Assembly: GCF_014109825.1 (NCBI RefSeq)
Contig: NZ_CP059576.1
Coordinates: forward strand, 1,390,001-1,454,000
DNA length: 64,000 nt
From: Legionella sp. PC997
GTDB taxonomy: Bacteria > Pseudomonadota > Gammaproteobacteria > Legionellales > Legionellaceae
Direction of reading: 5' to 3'
A program made the position numbers and the translations under genes. How positions within the stretch are numbered: the first letter of the stretch is position 1; the number at the start of each line of letters is the position of its first letter. A model generated the notes under the pieces. That model saw nothing but the letters and a program-made list of their open reading frames with translations. It searched no databases and was not told the DNA's origin. Positions 26,484 through 36,069 of the stretch are shown here, one piece after another.

Positions 26484-28904
26484 ATGTTTTTAAAATACTC
26501 AAGACTTATCTATATTCTTGCAGGGCTCATTTGTTCTATTTCTCAATCTTGGGCTTATACCATAAAAAATGGCGCAATATTTGATGGAAATGGAAATCAA
26601 ATTAGCATCGATGGTATTGCATGGATTGGATTTCAAGATAGTAATTTTCTTGGTGGACTTTGGAATGTTCCCTTCAATCCCATTGATACACAAAATGGTG
26701 TAATTCAGTTACTTACATCGCCCTGGACCGTGCCAGGATCTAATATAGCAAGCGCAGATAAAGGCGTCTCTTTTAAAACAATTCGTTTACCGATACAGCC
26801 AGGTATTTGGCGCAATGCAACAACACTACAGCAATCTCCTTTTAATTTTTCAGTTACGGATGTAAATAATCCGGAATCGGGTAATGGCCCTTTTTGTGAC
26901 TGGAGTAAAGGGGCCGATGGAAGTGGGCATTGTTTACAATCGAAAACTGCACCAGATTTATTAACGGCTACAATTAATGAATTTAAAAAACAAAACATTC
27001 TTGTAATGCTCGATTTCCATCACCGACCAGGACTTGGCGATAATTTTCGGGATGGTACTGTAGTAGCAACCAATTATTCATTGCAAGATTATCATGACGA
27101 TGTAGTTAACTTTATCAAAAATGCGCCTTCGAATTTATTAGGTATCGACATCTATAATGAGCCGCATGAATTATTCTGGTACCAAGACAATACGCAAACA
27201 ACTCCCATACAACCCGCATGGATTAAAGTAATTGCTGCAGCAGCAAGCGCAGTATATGATTCTAACGTGAATACCTTATTGTTCGTAGAAGGGCCGGGTG
27301 GGACCGCTGGGAATGATCCTTATGATCCTGTTTACAGCAATACTGCTACTATTTGTTTGCCTTCTTCTACAAAAATTAATGATCCGAATGTCATTAGTTT
27401 AACTAACGACAACAGTCGTTGTCCTACAGCGAATACCTCGCGTGTAACCAATATTGGTTCAAATTGGGGTGAAAATTTCCGCTCTTTACTAGATACAACG
27501 CAGTCAGCGAACGGCGTGGCTCGGTTTGATGCCATCACTTTTAGAACCCAATTAATTCAAGCGATTAAAACGAATAATTTTAGCAACACCGATCCAAATG
27601 TTATCGCAGATTGGTTGTTGGGGCCTAATAATGATGGGAATAACGGACATCTAGTTTTTGCCCCCCATCTATATGGATCTCAGGTGGCTGGGTGGCAGTC
27701 CGATGCAAATGACAGTCCTATACGATTTGATTGGAACTTTGGCTTTTTATTGAACTCAGGTTTTCCATTTGTAATCGGTGAATTAGGATATGACGTTCAA
27801 ATACCTGCAACTGGGGGGGAAGATTTTTTTCTAAATTCAGTTGCACCTTATTTGATTAATAAAAAAATAAATCATAATTTATTTTTTTGGACCTTCAATA
27901 ATGCTGATTTTCCTGTAGGGCTTCGAGCAAGTGACTCTGATCTAAGTCTATTTGCATGGAAAGAACAAGATTTGCATGATCTCTTTAATGCACTCTTACC
28001 CGTGCAACAATACGGCAAATTATGCGTAACAGTACCTATGCCAATTGGATATACGGGAACAAAATTTCCTGTGATCACAGCTACAACGGTTAATAACAGT
28101 TATCAATTTAACTTAACCGCTTTTGATACATTGACCTGTTTAAACAACGTCCTTGTAGGAAATTATACGTTAACCGGAAACTCAATTACCAATAGTGACG
28201 GCATCAATTATGTGCCCGAAAATACAAACACGGCTCTTGTTTCTTTAAATACTGAAACGGATATTACCGTTAAATATGTTGAAGAGCCTAAAGGCACTCT
28301 CAATATTCAGATTACAGGAGATAGCAATTGTCCTATCAATGCGGACCAGCTATTTACGGTAACTTATTCTTCGAACTCTAATACCAGTAGTGTTCAGCTA
28401 CTTGGCTCAACACCAAAAGATGTTTCCCTTCCTGTTGGTAACTACACAATCAATGTTACACCGCTTCAGTTACCCCAAAATACACTATGTTCTGCTCAGT
28501 TTAATACAAATTTGAGTATCAGTGCGAATACGGCGCAGCAAGAGACTATTCACTATACCGTGGTGGCATCTAATAATTGTAGTGTTAAGGCCCAATGTAG
28601 TACTTGGGGGACCCCACAAGACTCTTGGGCTGGGAGTTCTTGTAACCTATACATCAGCACCAAGTCACCTATGGCTAATCCTGCGATATTAAGTCTAGTA
28701 GCTAAGGGGATTACTGCGGTGACCTCAGTATGGAATGCAACTGTATCCTTTACCAATGGAAATTTAGCAATGACTTTAAACGATGCGGTATATGTGCCAA
28801 ATATTGGTTTCAACGCAAATGGTATTATTAGGTTACCCTCTCAAGCAACTCTTTCCACGAAGGGACAAACGTTCACTTGTCCGGTAAATGCTTCATATAA
28901 TTAA
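26484..28904 (+). CDS. Secreted GH5 family cellulase with C-terminal accessory domains
   Basis: 806 residues. Signal peptide 1-24 (cleavage after SWA). The GH5 TIM barrel spans about 30-500: IRLPIQPG, LDFHHRPG, YNEPHEL with acid/base Glu near residue 226, and VIGELGYD with nucleophile Glu near 432. After about 510 come two beta-sandwich segments (CVTVPMPIGYTGTKFP and LNIQITGDSNCPINADQ) that look like carbohydrate-associated modules. A final about 95-residue domain is bounded by cysteines with conserved Trp and Gly, resembling CBM2-type cellulose binding. Predicted endo-beta-1,4-glucanase exported by type II secretion. GGAG precedes the ATG. Confidence 0.85.
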   Translation: MFLKYSRLIYILAGLICSISQSWAYTIKNGAIFDGNGNQISIDGIAWIGFQDSNFLGGLWNVPFNPIDTQNGVIQLLTSPWTVPGSNIASADKGVSFKTIRLPIQPGIWRNATTLQQSPFNFSVTDVNNPESGNGPFCDWSKGADGSGHCLQSKTAPDLLTATINEFKKQNILVMLDFHHRPGLGDNFRDGTVVATNYSLQDYHDDVVNFIKNAPSNLLGIDIYNEPHELFWYQDNTQTTPIQPAWIKVIAAAASAVYDSNVNTLLFVEGPGGTAGNDPYDPVYSNTATICLPSSTKINDPNVISLTNDNSRCPTANTSRVTNIGSNWGENFRSLLDTTQSANGVARFDAITFRTQLIQAIKTNNFSNTDPNVIADWLLGPNNDGNNGHLVFAPHLYGSQVAGWQSDANDSPIRFDWNFGFLLNSGFPFVIGELGYDVQIPATGGEDFFLNSVAPYLINKKINHNLFFWTFNNADFPVGLRASDSDLSLFAWKEQDLHDLFNALLPVQQYGKLCVTVPMPIGYTGTKFPVITATTVNNSYQFNLTAFDTLTCLNNVLVGNYTLTGNSITNSDGINYVPENTNTALVSLNTETDITVKYVEEPKGTLNIQITGDSNCPINADQLFTVTYSSNSNTSSVQLLGSTPKDVSLPVGNYTINVTPLQLPQNTLCSAQFNTNLSISANTAQQETIHYTVVASNNCSVKAQCSTWGTPQDSWAGSSCNLYISTKSPMANPAILSLVAKGITAVTSVWNATVSFTNGNLAMTLNDAVYVPNIGFNANGIIRLPSQATLSTKGQTFTCPVNASYN

Positions 28905-28910
28905 GAATGC

Positions 28911-28937
28911 ATGGGCTCTGCTCAGAGCCCATTATTT
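28911..28937 (+). terminator. Terminator after the cellulase gene
   Basis: Perfect stem ATGGGCTCT/AGAGCCCAT with a 4-nt loop, 7 bases past the stop codon at 28904, followed by TATTTC. Confidence 0.7.
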
Positions 28938-29085
28938 CAATCTTATCTAAGGAATGGTGAGTGCTTTGCGCTGCCTGTATAGGGCTTAAAACTGTGACCT
29001 GACCAAGAAAAATCTTACAATGGAAAACGAGTGACTAATAATTCACATTATTATATTATCATTTTTTTTTTACAGTGAGTTAAAA

Positions 29086-29973
29086 ATGCCATCAAGTCAA
29101 TTAGCGTTATTATGTCACCAGATTGAAAATCAAAATACTGACCATTTTGGTAAATTTTATATGTATGTCAGTTTGTTAAATACACTAACAGTAAGAAATA
29201 AAAGTTTTGCTGACGGTTTACCCAAATACTCGAGTGGATTGGCTTTTTGGAGAACAAATCATCTGGATATCGGCAAGGAATTGTCGGTTGAGTTTATTCA
29301 AAAGTTGGATCTTTATTCTCGAGAATTTATGAATACCGAACCTCATTGGTTGAAGACACTTTATAACATTGTAATGGTATATATTCGTAAAGGGAAAATA
29401 ACAGATTTAACCTATATCATTGAGCAAATGTTAAATCATCTCAGCGCGATGCAAGGTTATCAAAGTCATAATCAAGACATTTATGATTACATTAATTTTG
29501 AACAAAATAAGAAGGGGTTAGCTGAATTTATTAAACAAGTTTCAGATTTAAATCAGCAATTATTATCTATTGCTGATAGCGGTTGTAATACTGTGCTATC
29601 CACCTTGGCGGTTGCCACAGGCTTGGTGCTGGTTTTAGCTTCGGTTACTTCTATAGCGCCTCTGGTTATTGGTTTGTCGCTGGTAGTTGGAGGTACATTT
29701 GGTATCTATCATTATGTGACCCAGGCAGAAGCACAAGCAAAACAATTAGAATCTCAAGGAAATAAAATAGTTGAAACTATGAGCAAGCTACCGCAAAACG
29801 TGAACTTTTTTGGTAATAAAAACTACAGCAGCTTTTATGCTGCAGCAGTTAAACCTTTGCCCTATACCGTGATTACAGTACTTGAGCAATTGATGTTTGA
29901 TAAGTCCCAACAAGACGAATTAACAAAACAACGCAATCAAATTGATGAAGTAAGCACATTATTATCTATTTAG
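29086..29973 (+). CDS. Hypothetical protein (295 aa) with a membrane hairpin, effector-like
   Basis: No family recognised. The N-terminal two thirds are helical and soluble. Residues about 165-205 form a hydrophobic hairpin (VLSTLAVATGLVLVLASV, then APLVIGLSLVVGGTFGIYHYV). The C-terminal about 85 residues are helical with heptad-like spacing (EAQAKQLESQGNKIVETMSKL). The layout of a soluble domain, double membrane helix and coiled coil is also seen in the ankyrin protein at 18669, and is frequent in Legionella effectors. No RBS is obvious. Confidence 0.55.
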   Translation: MPSSQLALLCHQIENQNTDHFGKFYMYVSLLNTLTVRNKSFADGLPKYSSGLAFWRTNHLDIGKELSVEFIQKLDLYSREFMNTEPHWLKTLYNIVMVYIRKGKITDLTYIIEQMLNHLSAMQGYQSHNQDIYDYINFEQNKKGLAEFIKQVSDLNQQLLSIADSGCNTVLSTLAVATGLVLVLASVTSIAPLVIGLSLVVGGTFGIYHYVTQAEAQAKQLESQGNKIVETMSKLPQNVNFFGNKNYSSFYAAAVKPLPYTVITVLEQLMFDKSQQDELTKQRNQIDEVSTLLSI

Positions 29974-30007
29974 TCGATCTTGCTTTTATGCTTTTAAGAC
30001 TTCATTT

Positions 30008-30034
30008 GTGCATGCAGATTACATTTGCATGCAC
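30008..30034. terminator. Palindromic hairpin downstream of the 295-aa gene
   Basis: Perfect 9-bp stem GTGCATGCA/TGCATGCAC with a 9-nt loop, 35 bases past the stop codon. It lacks a clear T-run, so it is a probable but weak terminator. Confidence 0.45.
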
Positions 30035-30186
30035 GAAAAATTTAGGGGGCTTCAATTGAGTTACCTATCATTAGATAACCAAGACAATTATTTTTGAGTC
30101 CATATCATTGAAGCAAATTAAATATATTTTATTTCTCGAATTAGGTATGATTACTCGAACAAGAAAAATAAATTTATGAGTCAATT

Positions 30187-30393
30187 ATGAAAAAATTAGT
30201 TTTGATTTTAGCACTCTGTTCGTTGAATGCATTTGCTGTTAATGCAGTAAATCCAAATAATAGCACTTGTGACGATATACAAGATCCTGCGGAGCGAAAG
30301 GATTGTTATAATATTGAAAAAAAGGATGAAGCGGAAGAAAATTTTAGAAACTTTCAAGCAAACCTTCCGGATTCTTATCAGGAAGAGTTCTAA
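30187..30393 (+). CDS. Small secreted protein (68 aa), two cysteines
   Basis: Signal peptide MKKLVLILALCSLNAFA (1-17), then a short charged mature region. Two cysteines in CDDIQDPAERKDC could form a disulfide in the periplasm. No family recognised. The start is clear and the frame is isolated. Confidence 0.6.
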   Translation: MKKLVLILALCSLNAFAVNAVNPNNSTCDDIQDPAERKDCYNIEKKDEAEENFRNFQANLPDSYQEEF

Positions 30394-30700
30394 TAAAAAG
30401 AGTTTGATGAATAGCGGTAGTGCATTGAATTGATCGCTTGAATTTAATGTATTACCTATAAAAGATGTTGCTTTTGCTCCCCTTCTCTTACATTAAATAG
30501 ACGCAAAATTTCAATTCAGATGGCTATAATTCAATTTTGATTTGTTTATAAAATTAAACAAATTTCGAAAGATTATGATTAAAATTCTTTATTTTATCCT
30601 GAGCCCAACAAATATTTTCTCTAAAAAATCCTAACAAATGTTCAATTTATAAACTATAAATACATATAGAAGTCATTTTTATGGGTTCAAGGAGAAAATA
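30394..30700. other. 307-base intergenic spacer
   Basis: AT-rich sequence between the small secreted protein and the lipoprotein gene, probably containing the lipoprotein promoter. I see no gene, RNA or strong hairpin. Confidence 0.4.
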
Positions 30701-31015
30701 ATGAAAGCAATAATTACATCTACAGCATTACTCATGTCTTTAAGTTTAGTGGGTTGTAATACGATGAACCAAGCTGCCCAATACAGTAATCAAACTGTAG
30801 GCGCTGGAGTAAAATATGGTGCTAATGTGGTAGGTACCGGGGTAGGTTTTATAGCTAATACGGGTGCAGCTGTAGGTCATGGTGTAGGCAGGGTAGTGGG
30901 TACTGGCGTTGGAGTTGTAACTGGACATACAGTTTACAAAGCACAACCCCAATATGTGGATCACAATGGCCATAAGTATATGTTACAAAATGGTCGCTAT
31001 GTTCTTGTGCACTAA
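30701..31015 (+). CDS. Glycine-zipper lipoprotein (104 aa)
   Basis: Lipobox SLVGC puts the lipidated Cys at residue 19. The mature region is dominated by Gly-Val-Gly repeats (VGTGVGFIANTGAAVGHGVGRVVGTGVGVV), a glycine zipper that favours helix packing in or on a membrane. It ends with a small hydrophilic segment (YVDHNGHKYMLQNGRYVLVH) of a kind found in other Legionella envelope proteins. The strong RBS AAGGAGAAAATA suggests good expression. Confidence 0.75.
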   Translation: MKAIITSTALLMSLSLVGCNTMNQAAQYSNQTVGAGVKYGANVVGTGVGFIANTGAAVGHGVGRVVGTGVGVVTGHTVYKAQPQYVDHNGHKYMLQNGRYVLVH

Positions 31016-31024
31016 TTTTTAAAA

Positions 31025-31048
31025 AGGCTCTTCATTTAAGAAGAGCCT
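31025..31048 (-). terminator. Bidirectional terminator between the lipoprotein and ART-like genes
   Basis: Perfect 9-bp stem AGGCTCTTC/GAAGAGCCT with a 6-nt loop. Read on the minus strand it is followed by TTTTTAAAAA, which suits the gene ending at 31075. It also lies 10 bases past the lipoprotein stop. Confidence 0.75.
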
Positions 31049-31074
31049 ATATCAATCCAAGCCTACGCAATAAT

Positions 31075-32130
31075 TCATAATGTATTAGAGCTGCTTACGT
31101 GTGTAGTTTCCTCTAAGGCTTTTGTACTTCTAATCTCTGCCGCTATGCATTGAATTAAGGGTTCTTTTAGGCCCAAAGGAATATCTTTATGGACTTTTGC
31201 AACTCTAAGAGTAGTTGGGACGCTGTAGCGAGAATTTAATTCTTCTAATTCCTCAGAATCTACTACGCTTGCCGCATCATGAATGGTTAACAAACGTTCG
31301 TGCATTCCTATTAAACCTAATTCTCGAGCTCTTTTATTCATGCGTTCAAAGTTTTCAAGCATTATTCCATCTGAGAATACTACTTCAAGAGACCACACTC
31401 TTTTTTTGAAATCTGGATTTTCTATATCTTGGACGTGTACTATCTCATTAGAAGGCATAAATTTTCCTAGGAGGCGACCAGGACCTCGTACTTGAATTAC
31501 TTTCATTACGTCTTCAGAAACGTTTAATGCCCAATTATCGTCTTTAGCAGCACCAATAACAATCGTTACTTCATTGTTGCTCGCAGTGGTTTCCTTTATA
31601 GGATAAAATTTTTCATGCTTGTCCAATTCTTTAATTTTTTTTCTTGTATAACTATCAAATAATTCTTCGTTTAAAAATAAATGTTTTTGCGGGAGCGTAT
31701 ATACTTTAGGCAGTCCAGTGACCCAAATGAAACCGCGACATGGAATGATTGATATGCCAGCTGCATAGGGCTGTGCTGTATATTTGCAGGGCGATGCAGA
31801 AAAAAAATATCGACTGTCATTATCAACGAGATAGCTCACAATATCATGATTGAAAGATTTTTTTCTCTGAACGGAAGACATCCCAAGATAATTACTCGTC
31901 ATGGCTTCAAAAACTTCTTTAGTACCTTCTGTTCCTCTGAAAAGTAAGTCACTTCCGGATGGAAGGCTATTATGTAATTGCTCAGCTCCAACCTTTATTT
32001 CCTTTGATGACAGAGATGCATACGAGATATCCAGTTTGTCTGAAAACAAGGGATAATTTGATTTAGTTAAAGACTTTAATACGCGTTGAACAAAAATCGA
32101 TCTATTTATGGGGGTTAATTTGGATAGCAC
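31075..32130 (-). CDS. ADP-ribosyltransferase-like protein, candidate effector
   Basis: 351 residues starting at GTG (32130) with AGGAG seven bases upstream. Three elements fit the R-S-E class of ADP-ribosyltransferases in the right order: LLFRGT with Arg65, RYFFSASPCKYTAQPYA with Ser111-Ala-Ser113 (compare F-x-S-T-S followed by A-x-x-F/Y-A), and SNEIVHVQDIENPDF with Glu229, like the catalytic strand before I-x-x-x-x-F. The first residue of the usual E-x-E or Q-x-E is Ser227, and Glu187 (NNEVTIVIG) is an alternative. No signal peptide. A PARG gene lies directly upstream. The catalytic assignment is motif-based inference. Confidence 0.5.
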   Translation of the reverse strand: MLSKLTPINRSIFVQRVLKSLTKSNYPLFSDKLDISYASLSSKEIKVGAEQLHNSLPSGSDLLFRGTEGTKEVFEAMTSNYLGMSSVQRKKSFNHDIVSYLVDNDSRYFFSASPCKYTAQPYAAGISIIPCRGFIWVTGLPKVYTLPQKHLFLNEELFDSYTRKKIKELDKHEKFYPIKETTASNNEVTIVIGAAKDDNWALNVSEDVMKVIQVRGPGRLLGKFMPSNEIVHVQDIENPDFKKRVWSLEVVFSDGIMLENFERMNKRARELGLIGMHERLLTIHDAASVVDSEELEELNSRYSVPTTLRVAKVHKDIPLGLKEPLIQCIAAEIRSTKALEETTHVSSSNTL

Positions 32131-32396
32131 ACAGTACTCCTATTATTACGGATCAATTAATTGCCACCAGAGTCATTAAATGTGCTCTGCGAATGAAAAA
32201 GGATCATAGCAGATAAATTTTGTTTAGTGGAATAGAAAAGAGGTTTATTAATGTTCAATCGAGAAATTTATAAGATATAGGCCTATCTGAGTCTTTTAGG
32301 AAAGCAATATGTGAAATGAGAGAGGACATTATTTTTCAGAAATAGCGCAACTTTTTAAATGCTGCGCTATGGGAATAAGAAACATTGGATTTTGAC

Positions 32397-33587
32397 TTAC
32401 AAGATAGTACATTTCCATGGATCCGAAAGTTCTTCTTTGGAGGGTATCTGTACTTTCTTAGTTCCTTGAGCATACAAACCATAGGGATTAAGCTCTACGG
32501 GTGTTTTGGTATTTGATTTGGTTGCAAAGTTTCCCAGTTTTATACCATCTAAATGTTTTTTAAACACCTCGAAGTTAGGTCTATGTTCAGCATCTATAAT
32601 TGGGAATATAATATGTTGAAAATGTTGTGCTCGTTTTTCAATTTCTTCGGAATAGATTTTGGCAACAACCTCTGGATTATTTTTAAAACTTCCGCATCCC
32701 CATGCTCCCATAATGGCGTCCGTTTTTCCTTTGAGAATTAAGGTATCTAATTGGGCACCGATACGACGACTTAGATCTTGGGTATATTCTCTTACAGAAT
32801 CTTCATTCTTGAAGTCAATCGTTCTATCAACAAGCTCAGGAGCGGCTGACCGCAATTCATAAAAAGGAAAAATTTTGTTTTTTGGAAGGAAGGTAAAACT
32901 CAATGCACTGTCCGCTACAAATTGTTTTTTTGATGTGAGTTCATCAGAACTTGTTGGAACCAAAATTTCCGGTCCACGAAAGCAAATCTGTGGCTCATCA
33001 TTCATAAAGACTTTATAAGCTTGGGGTATTTTTATGCCTCGTCTTATACCTAAGGATTCCAGTTCTTCTGGGCTCATTTGTTCTTCAGCAGTTAGGAGTC
33101 TGCGCGCGTGTTCATCATAAAGAAAACATTTTTGAGTTTCATCGTAATAAATTCCTCGGGAGCCTAATGAACGGACACAAGATGAACGATGCCACATATT
33201 TTCTTCTTGAGCACTCCCACCTTCTAGAGCAGCTCCTCCCGGAAACAAAGAATTGGCCATATTCAAAATAGGATATATTCTTCCATGCTTTTTAGTTGCT
33301 TCCAAAGCGGCATCTCCAAAGTCTCGGCAAACCACTTCAACTTTTTGGGGAGGCTCTACTTTTTCTTTTTCCCATGCTTTTAAATTTTCAGCAGCATGTG
33401 ACTTTAACTCATTATATAGCTTAGGATCTGTCGAGTGGTCTATTGTTTTTTCCATGCTTTTATGACGCCATCCATTTCCTGAAAAAATTCCTAAAAGAAA
33501 ACCGGGTCGGCTGTAAGAATGAACTTCCTTTATTTTTGATAAAGGAATGGAATTTGGTAGATGGCGTAATTCTCTATATGCTCTCAT
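32397..33587 (-). CDS. Bacterial-type poly(ADP-ribose) glycohydrolase with C-terminal CaaX box
   Basis: 396 residues with the bacterial PARG/TIGR02452 architecture. An N-terminal helical region (about 1-80) precedes the macrodomain with NMANSLFPGGAALEGGSAQEE (about 109-129). That is the PARG signature, with GGA for GGG, 7 residues, and the catalytic Gln127-Glu128-Glu129. The later block GAWGCGSFKNNPEVVAKIY (about 294-312) is the second conserved part. The last four residues are CTIL, a CaaX prenylation motif (Leu favours geranylgeranylation). AAGGGAG precedes the ATG. Predicted to remove ADP-ribose chains or units in the host cell. It lies 266 bases upstream of the ART-like gene on the same strand. 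Confidence 0.82.
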   Translation of the reverse strand: MRAYRELRHLPNSIPLSKIKEVHSYSRPGFLLGIFSGNGWRHKSMEKTIDHSTDPKLYNELKSHAAENLKAWEKEKVEPPQKVEVVCRDFGDAALEATKKHGRIYPILNMANSLFPGGAALEGGSAQEENMWHRSSCVRSLGSRGIYYDETQKCFLYDEHARRLLTAEEQMSPEELESLGIRRGIKIPQAYKVFMNDEPQICFRGPEILVPTSSDELTSKKQFVADSALSFTFLPKNKIFPFYELRSAAPELVDRTIDFKNEDSVREYTQDLSRRIGAQLDTLILKGKTDAIMGAWGCGSFKNNPEVVAKIYSEEIEKRAQHFQHIIFPIIDAEHRPNFEVFKKHLDGIKLGNFATKSNTKTPVELNPYGLYAQGTKKVQIPSKEELSDPWKCTIL

Positions 33588-34092
33588 AAAAAAACTCCCT
33601 TGATATTTTGTCTCATTCTGGTTTTTCGGAGACAGATCCTGTTATTTATTGATATAAATTCATCAATAATGATCCTTAATTTGCATTATTGTGCTTTTTA
33701 TATCGTGTGGGTTATCTCACATATTGTCCTATTTGGTCAATAAAAATCTTTTGTTGAATTGATTGGCAGGAAGTGAAAATATCAGCTCTTTTCGTGTAAA
33801 AATGCTTTTAAAGTGAGTAGTTTATTTGAATATTTTTTATTTGCTACTCTTGAATTTAATTGGAATAAAAATATTCCAAATAAAGTTTCAATAATGAGAG
33901 GGTTTCTTACAACAAGCATTCAAATTAGTAAGTCGAAGTTTTAGATCTTTTGTTCCAGCTTTCGATACATATGAAATTTTGAACTAATATAAAAACAACG
34001 ATGATATTATACTTTGGCGCATCTCCAGCTGGTTGAAGTTTTGGCTCTGTTATTTTTGACTATAAGAGATGCATATCTAAAAGGAAATTATT
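33588..34092. other. 505-base divergent spacer with an AT-rich inverted repeat
   Basis: Lies between the PARG gene (minus) and the S9 peptidase gene (plus). A perfect inverted repeat TTGGAATA-AAAA-TATTCCAA (33860-33879) could be an operator. TATTAT near 34000 is a possible -10 but I found no matching -35. No gene found. Confidence 0.4.
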
Positions 34093-36069
34093 TTGAAAAA
34101 AGTACATGTCTGTTTTCAGCTTGTCCTATTGCTGTTAGCTTTTATGTTGAGTGTAAGGGGGTGGTCCGCACAAAGATTGCCACTTTTAAGTGATTATATG
34201 CGGATAAAAACTGTCGCTGAGCCCGATATGTCGCCAGATGGAAAATGGATAGTTTATACAGTAGAAGAAAATGTCAATGCAACAAGTGCAATAAGAAATA
34301 TCTGGTTAGTATCTTACGATGCCAAGGTCTCCAAACAACTGACTCATAATAAGACAGCCAGTAATTATCTACCTAAATGGAGCCCTAATGGCCAATGGAT
34401 TGCTTTTTTATCCGATAGTGATGATAGTCTTAGATTATTGAGTAGAAAAAGTGGGCAAATTATCCGATTAACTAATAACCAGTACGAGGTAAGTGAGTTT
34501 ACTTGGGCACCGGACTCTCAAAGCATCGCTTTTATTGCCAGCGATCCTCAAAAAAAATCTTCTAAAAACAAACCTATAATCATTACACGATTTTTATTTA
34601 AAAAAGACTCTGAAGGTTATCTTGGCGACAAAAGAACGCATCTTTATCGTATCGCACTTCAAAGTAAACAAATTGAGTTATTAACTCCGGGACCATATGA
34701 TGAATGGGCTCCAGCTTGGTCACCCAATGGAGACTATATTGCATTTGTCTCTAAAAGAGGGATGGAACCGGATAGGAATTATAACTCAGATGTATATGTG
34801 ATAAGTAGTAAATCTGGAAGTAAGGCGATACAGTTAACTCGTTTTCCTGGAGCTGGCATGGATCCCGATTGGGAATCTATTCCCTCCTGGAGCCCGGATA
34901 ATTCTCAAATTACCTACCTAAGCTTTAATAATAAATCACCTATCTATGCGCCAACACAACTAGCGGTTGTTAAATTAACCAGTCATCAAGAACGAATTAT
35001 TGCCCCTCTTGACCGATGGTTTACAAAGCCGAAATGGTCTGAGGATGGTAAAAAAATTTATGCGCTAATTGAAACAAGCAGAAATACCCATCTTAGTGAG
35101 GTTGATGTGCATACAGGTAAGGTCAAAACATTAACTCAAGGAGAACAAGTTGATAGTGAATTTTCAGTAGCGAAGGAACATATTGTAGTTGTCTCTTCGG
35201 ATGATCAACATCCACCAGAACTCTATGCAGTAGAAAATTCATTAAGACCCTTGACTCACCATAATCAAAAACTTTTGGATGAGGTTATATTTCGCCCTGT
35301 AGAAAATATCCAGTTTAAAAGTGCTGATGGCACGTTGATCGATGGTTTATTGCTGAAACCTGCAAATTATAAACCTGGGACACAATTTCCCGCGCTTTTA
35401 AATTTACATGGTGGCCCCGTTTATCAATTCAGTCATGAGTTTAATTTTGACTGGCAGTGGCTTGCTGCTCAAGGCTATACGATCATAGCACCTAATCCAC
35501 GGGGTAGTTCCGGAAAGGGATTTGATTTTTCTAATGCGATTAACGCAGATTGGGGTAATCTGGATGTTAAAGATGTTCTTGCTTCAGTGGATTATGCAAT
35601 TGAGAAGGGTATTGTCGACCCCCATAAACTAGCTGTGGGAGGCTGGAGCTATGGCGGCATGCTTACGGATTATGTGATTGCCAGCACTGACCGTTTTAAA
35701 GCGGCGGTAAGTGGAGCAGGGACCGGCAATATTTTGGGCAACTATGGCGTAGACCAATATACTTTAGATTATGAATCAGAGTTAGGTAAACCCTGGTTAA
35801 ACACTCAAATTTATATGAAACTGAGTTATCCGTTAATGAAGGCCAATAAAATTAAAACACCTACTTTGTTTATGTGTGCTAGTTTGGATTTTAATATGCC
35901 ATGCATCGGATCGGAACAGTTATATCAGGCATTAAGATCACAAAACATACCCACCGAATTAATAATATATCCTGAACAATATCATTCTCTTGATAGACCC
36001 GATTTTCAAATCGATCGTTTACAACGATTTAAAGACTGGATGGATTTTTATCTTAAAAAAACCAATTAA
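34093..36069 (+). CDS. S9 family prolyl oligopeptidase-like peptidase, exported
   Basis: 658 residues starting at TTG with AAGGAA eight bases upstream. Signal peptide about 1-26. A seven-bladed propeller (about 30-390, with repeated W-S-P-D/N-G blades such as PKWSPNGQWIAFLSD and PAWSPNGDYIAFVS) precedes the alpha/beta hydrolase domain. The catalytic triad is readable: Ser in GGWSYGGML, Asp in ASLDFNMPC and His in EQYHSLDRP. The acylaminoacyl-peptidase/DPP branch is indicated by LLKPANYKPG and NLHGGP. Probably releases dipeptides or acyl amino acids in the periplasm or outside the cell. Confidence 0.93.
   Translation: MKKVHVCFQLVLLLLAFMLSVRGWSAQRLPLLSDYMRIKTVAEPDMSPDGKWIVYTVEENVNATSAIRNIWLVSYDAKVSKQLTHNKTASNYLPKWSPNGQWIAFLSDSDDSLRLLSRKSGQIIRLTNNQYEVSEFTWAPDSQSIAFIASDPQKKSSKNKPIIITRFLFKKDSEGYLGDKRTHLYRIALQSKQIELLTPGPYDEWAPAWSPNGDYIAFVSKRGMEPDRNYNSDVYVISSKSGSKAIQLTRFPGAGMDPDWESIPSWSPDNSQITYLSFNNKSPIYAPTQLAVVKLTSHQERIIAPLDRWFTKPKWSEDGKKIYALIETSRNTHLSEVDVHTGKVKTLTQGEQVDSEFSVAKEHIVVVSSDDQHPPELYAVENSLRPLTHHNQKLLDEVIFRPVENIQFKSADGTLIDGLLLKPANYKPGTQFPALLNLHGGPVYQFSHEFNFDWQWLAAQGYTIIAPNPRGSSGKGFDFSNAINADWGNLDVKDVLASVDYAIEKGIVDPHKLAVGGWSYGGMLTDYVIASTDRFKAAVSGAGTGNILGNYGVDQYTLDYESELGKPWLNTQIYMKLSYPLMKANKIKTPTLFMCASLDFNMPCIGSEQLYQALRSQNIPTELIIYPEQYHSLDRPDFQIDRLQRFKDWMDFYLKKTN

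Noticed and set aside
26705..26998. 97-residue frame antisense to the cellulase
   Set aside because: Shadow of the GH5 catalytic domain.
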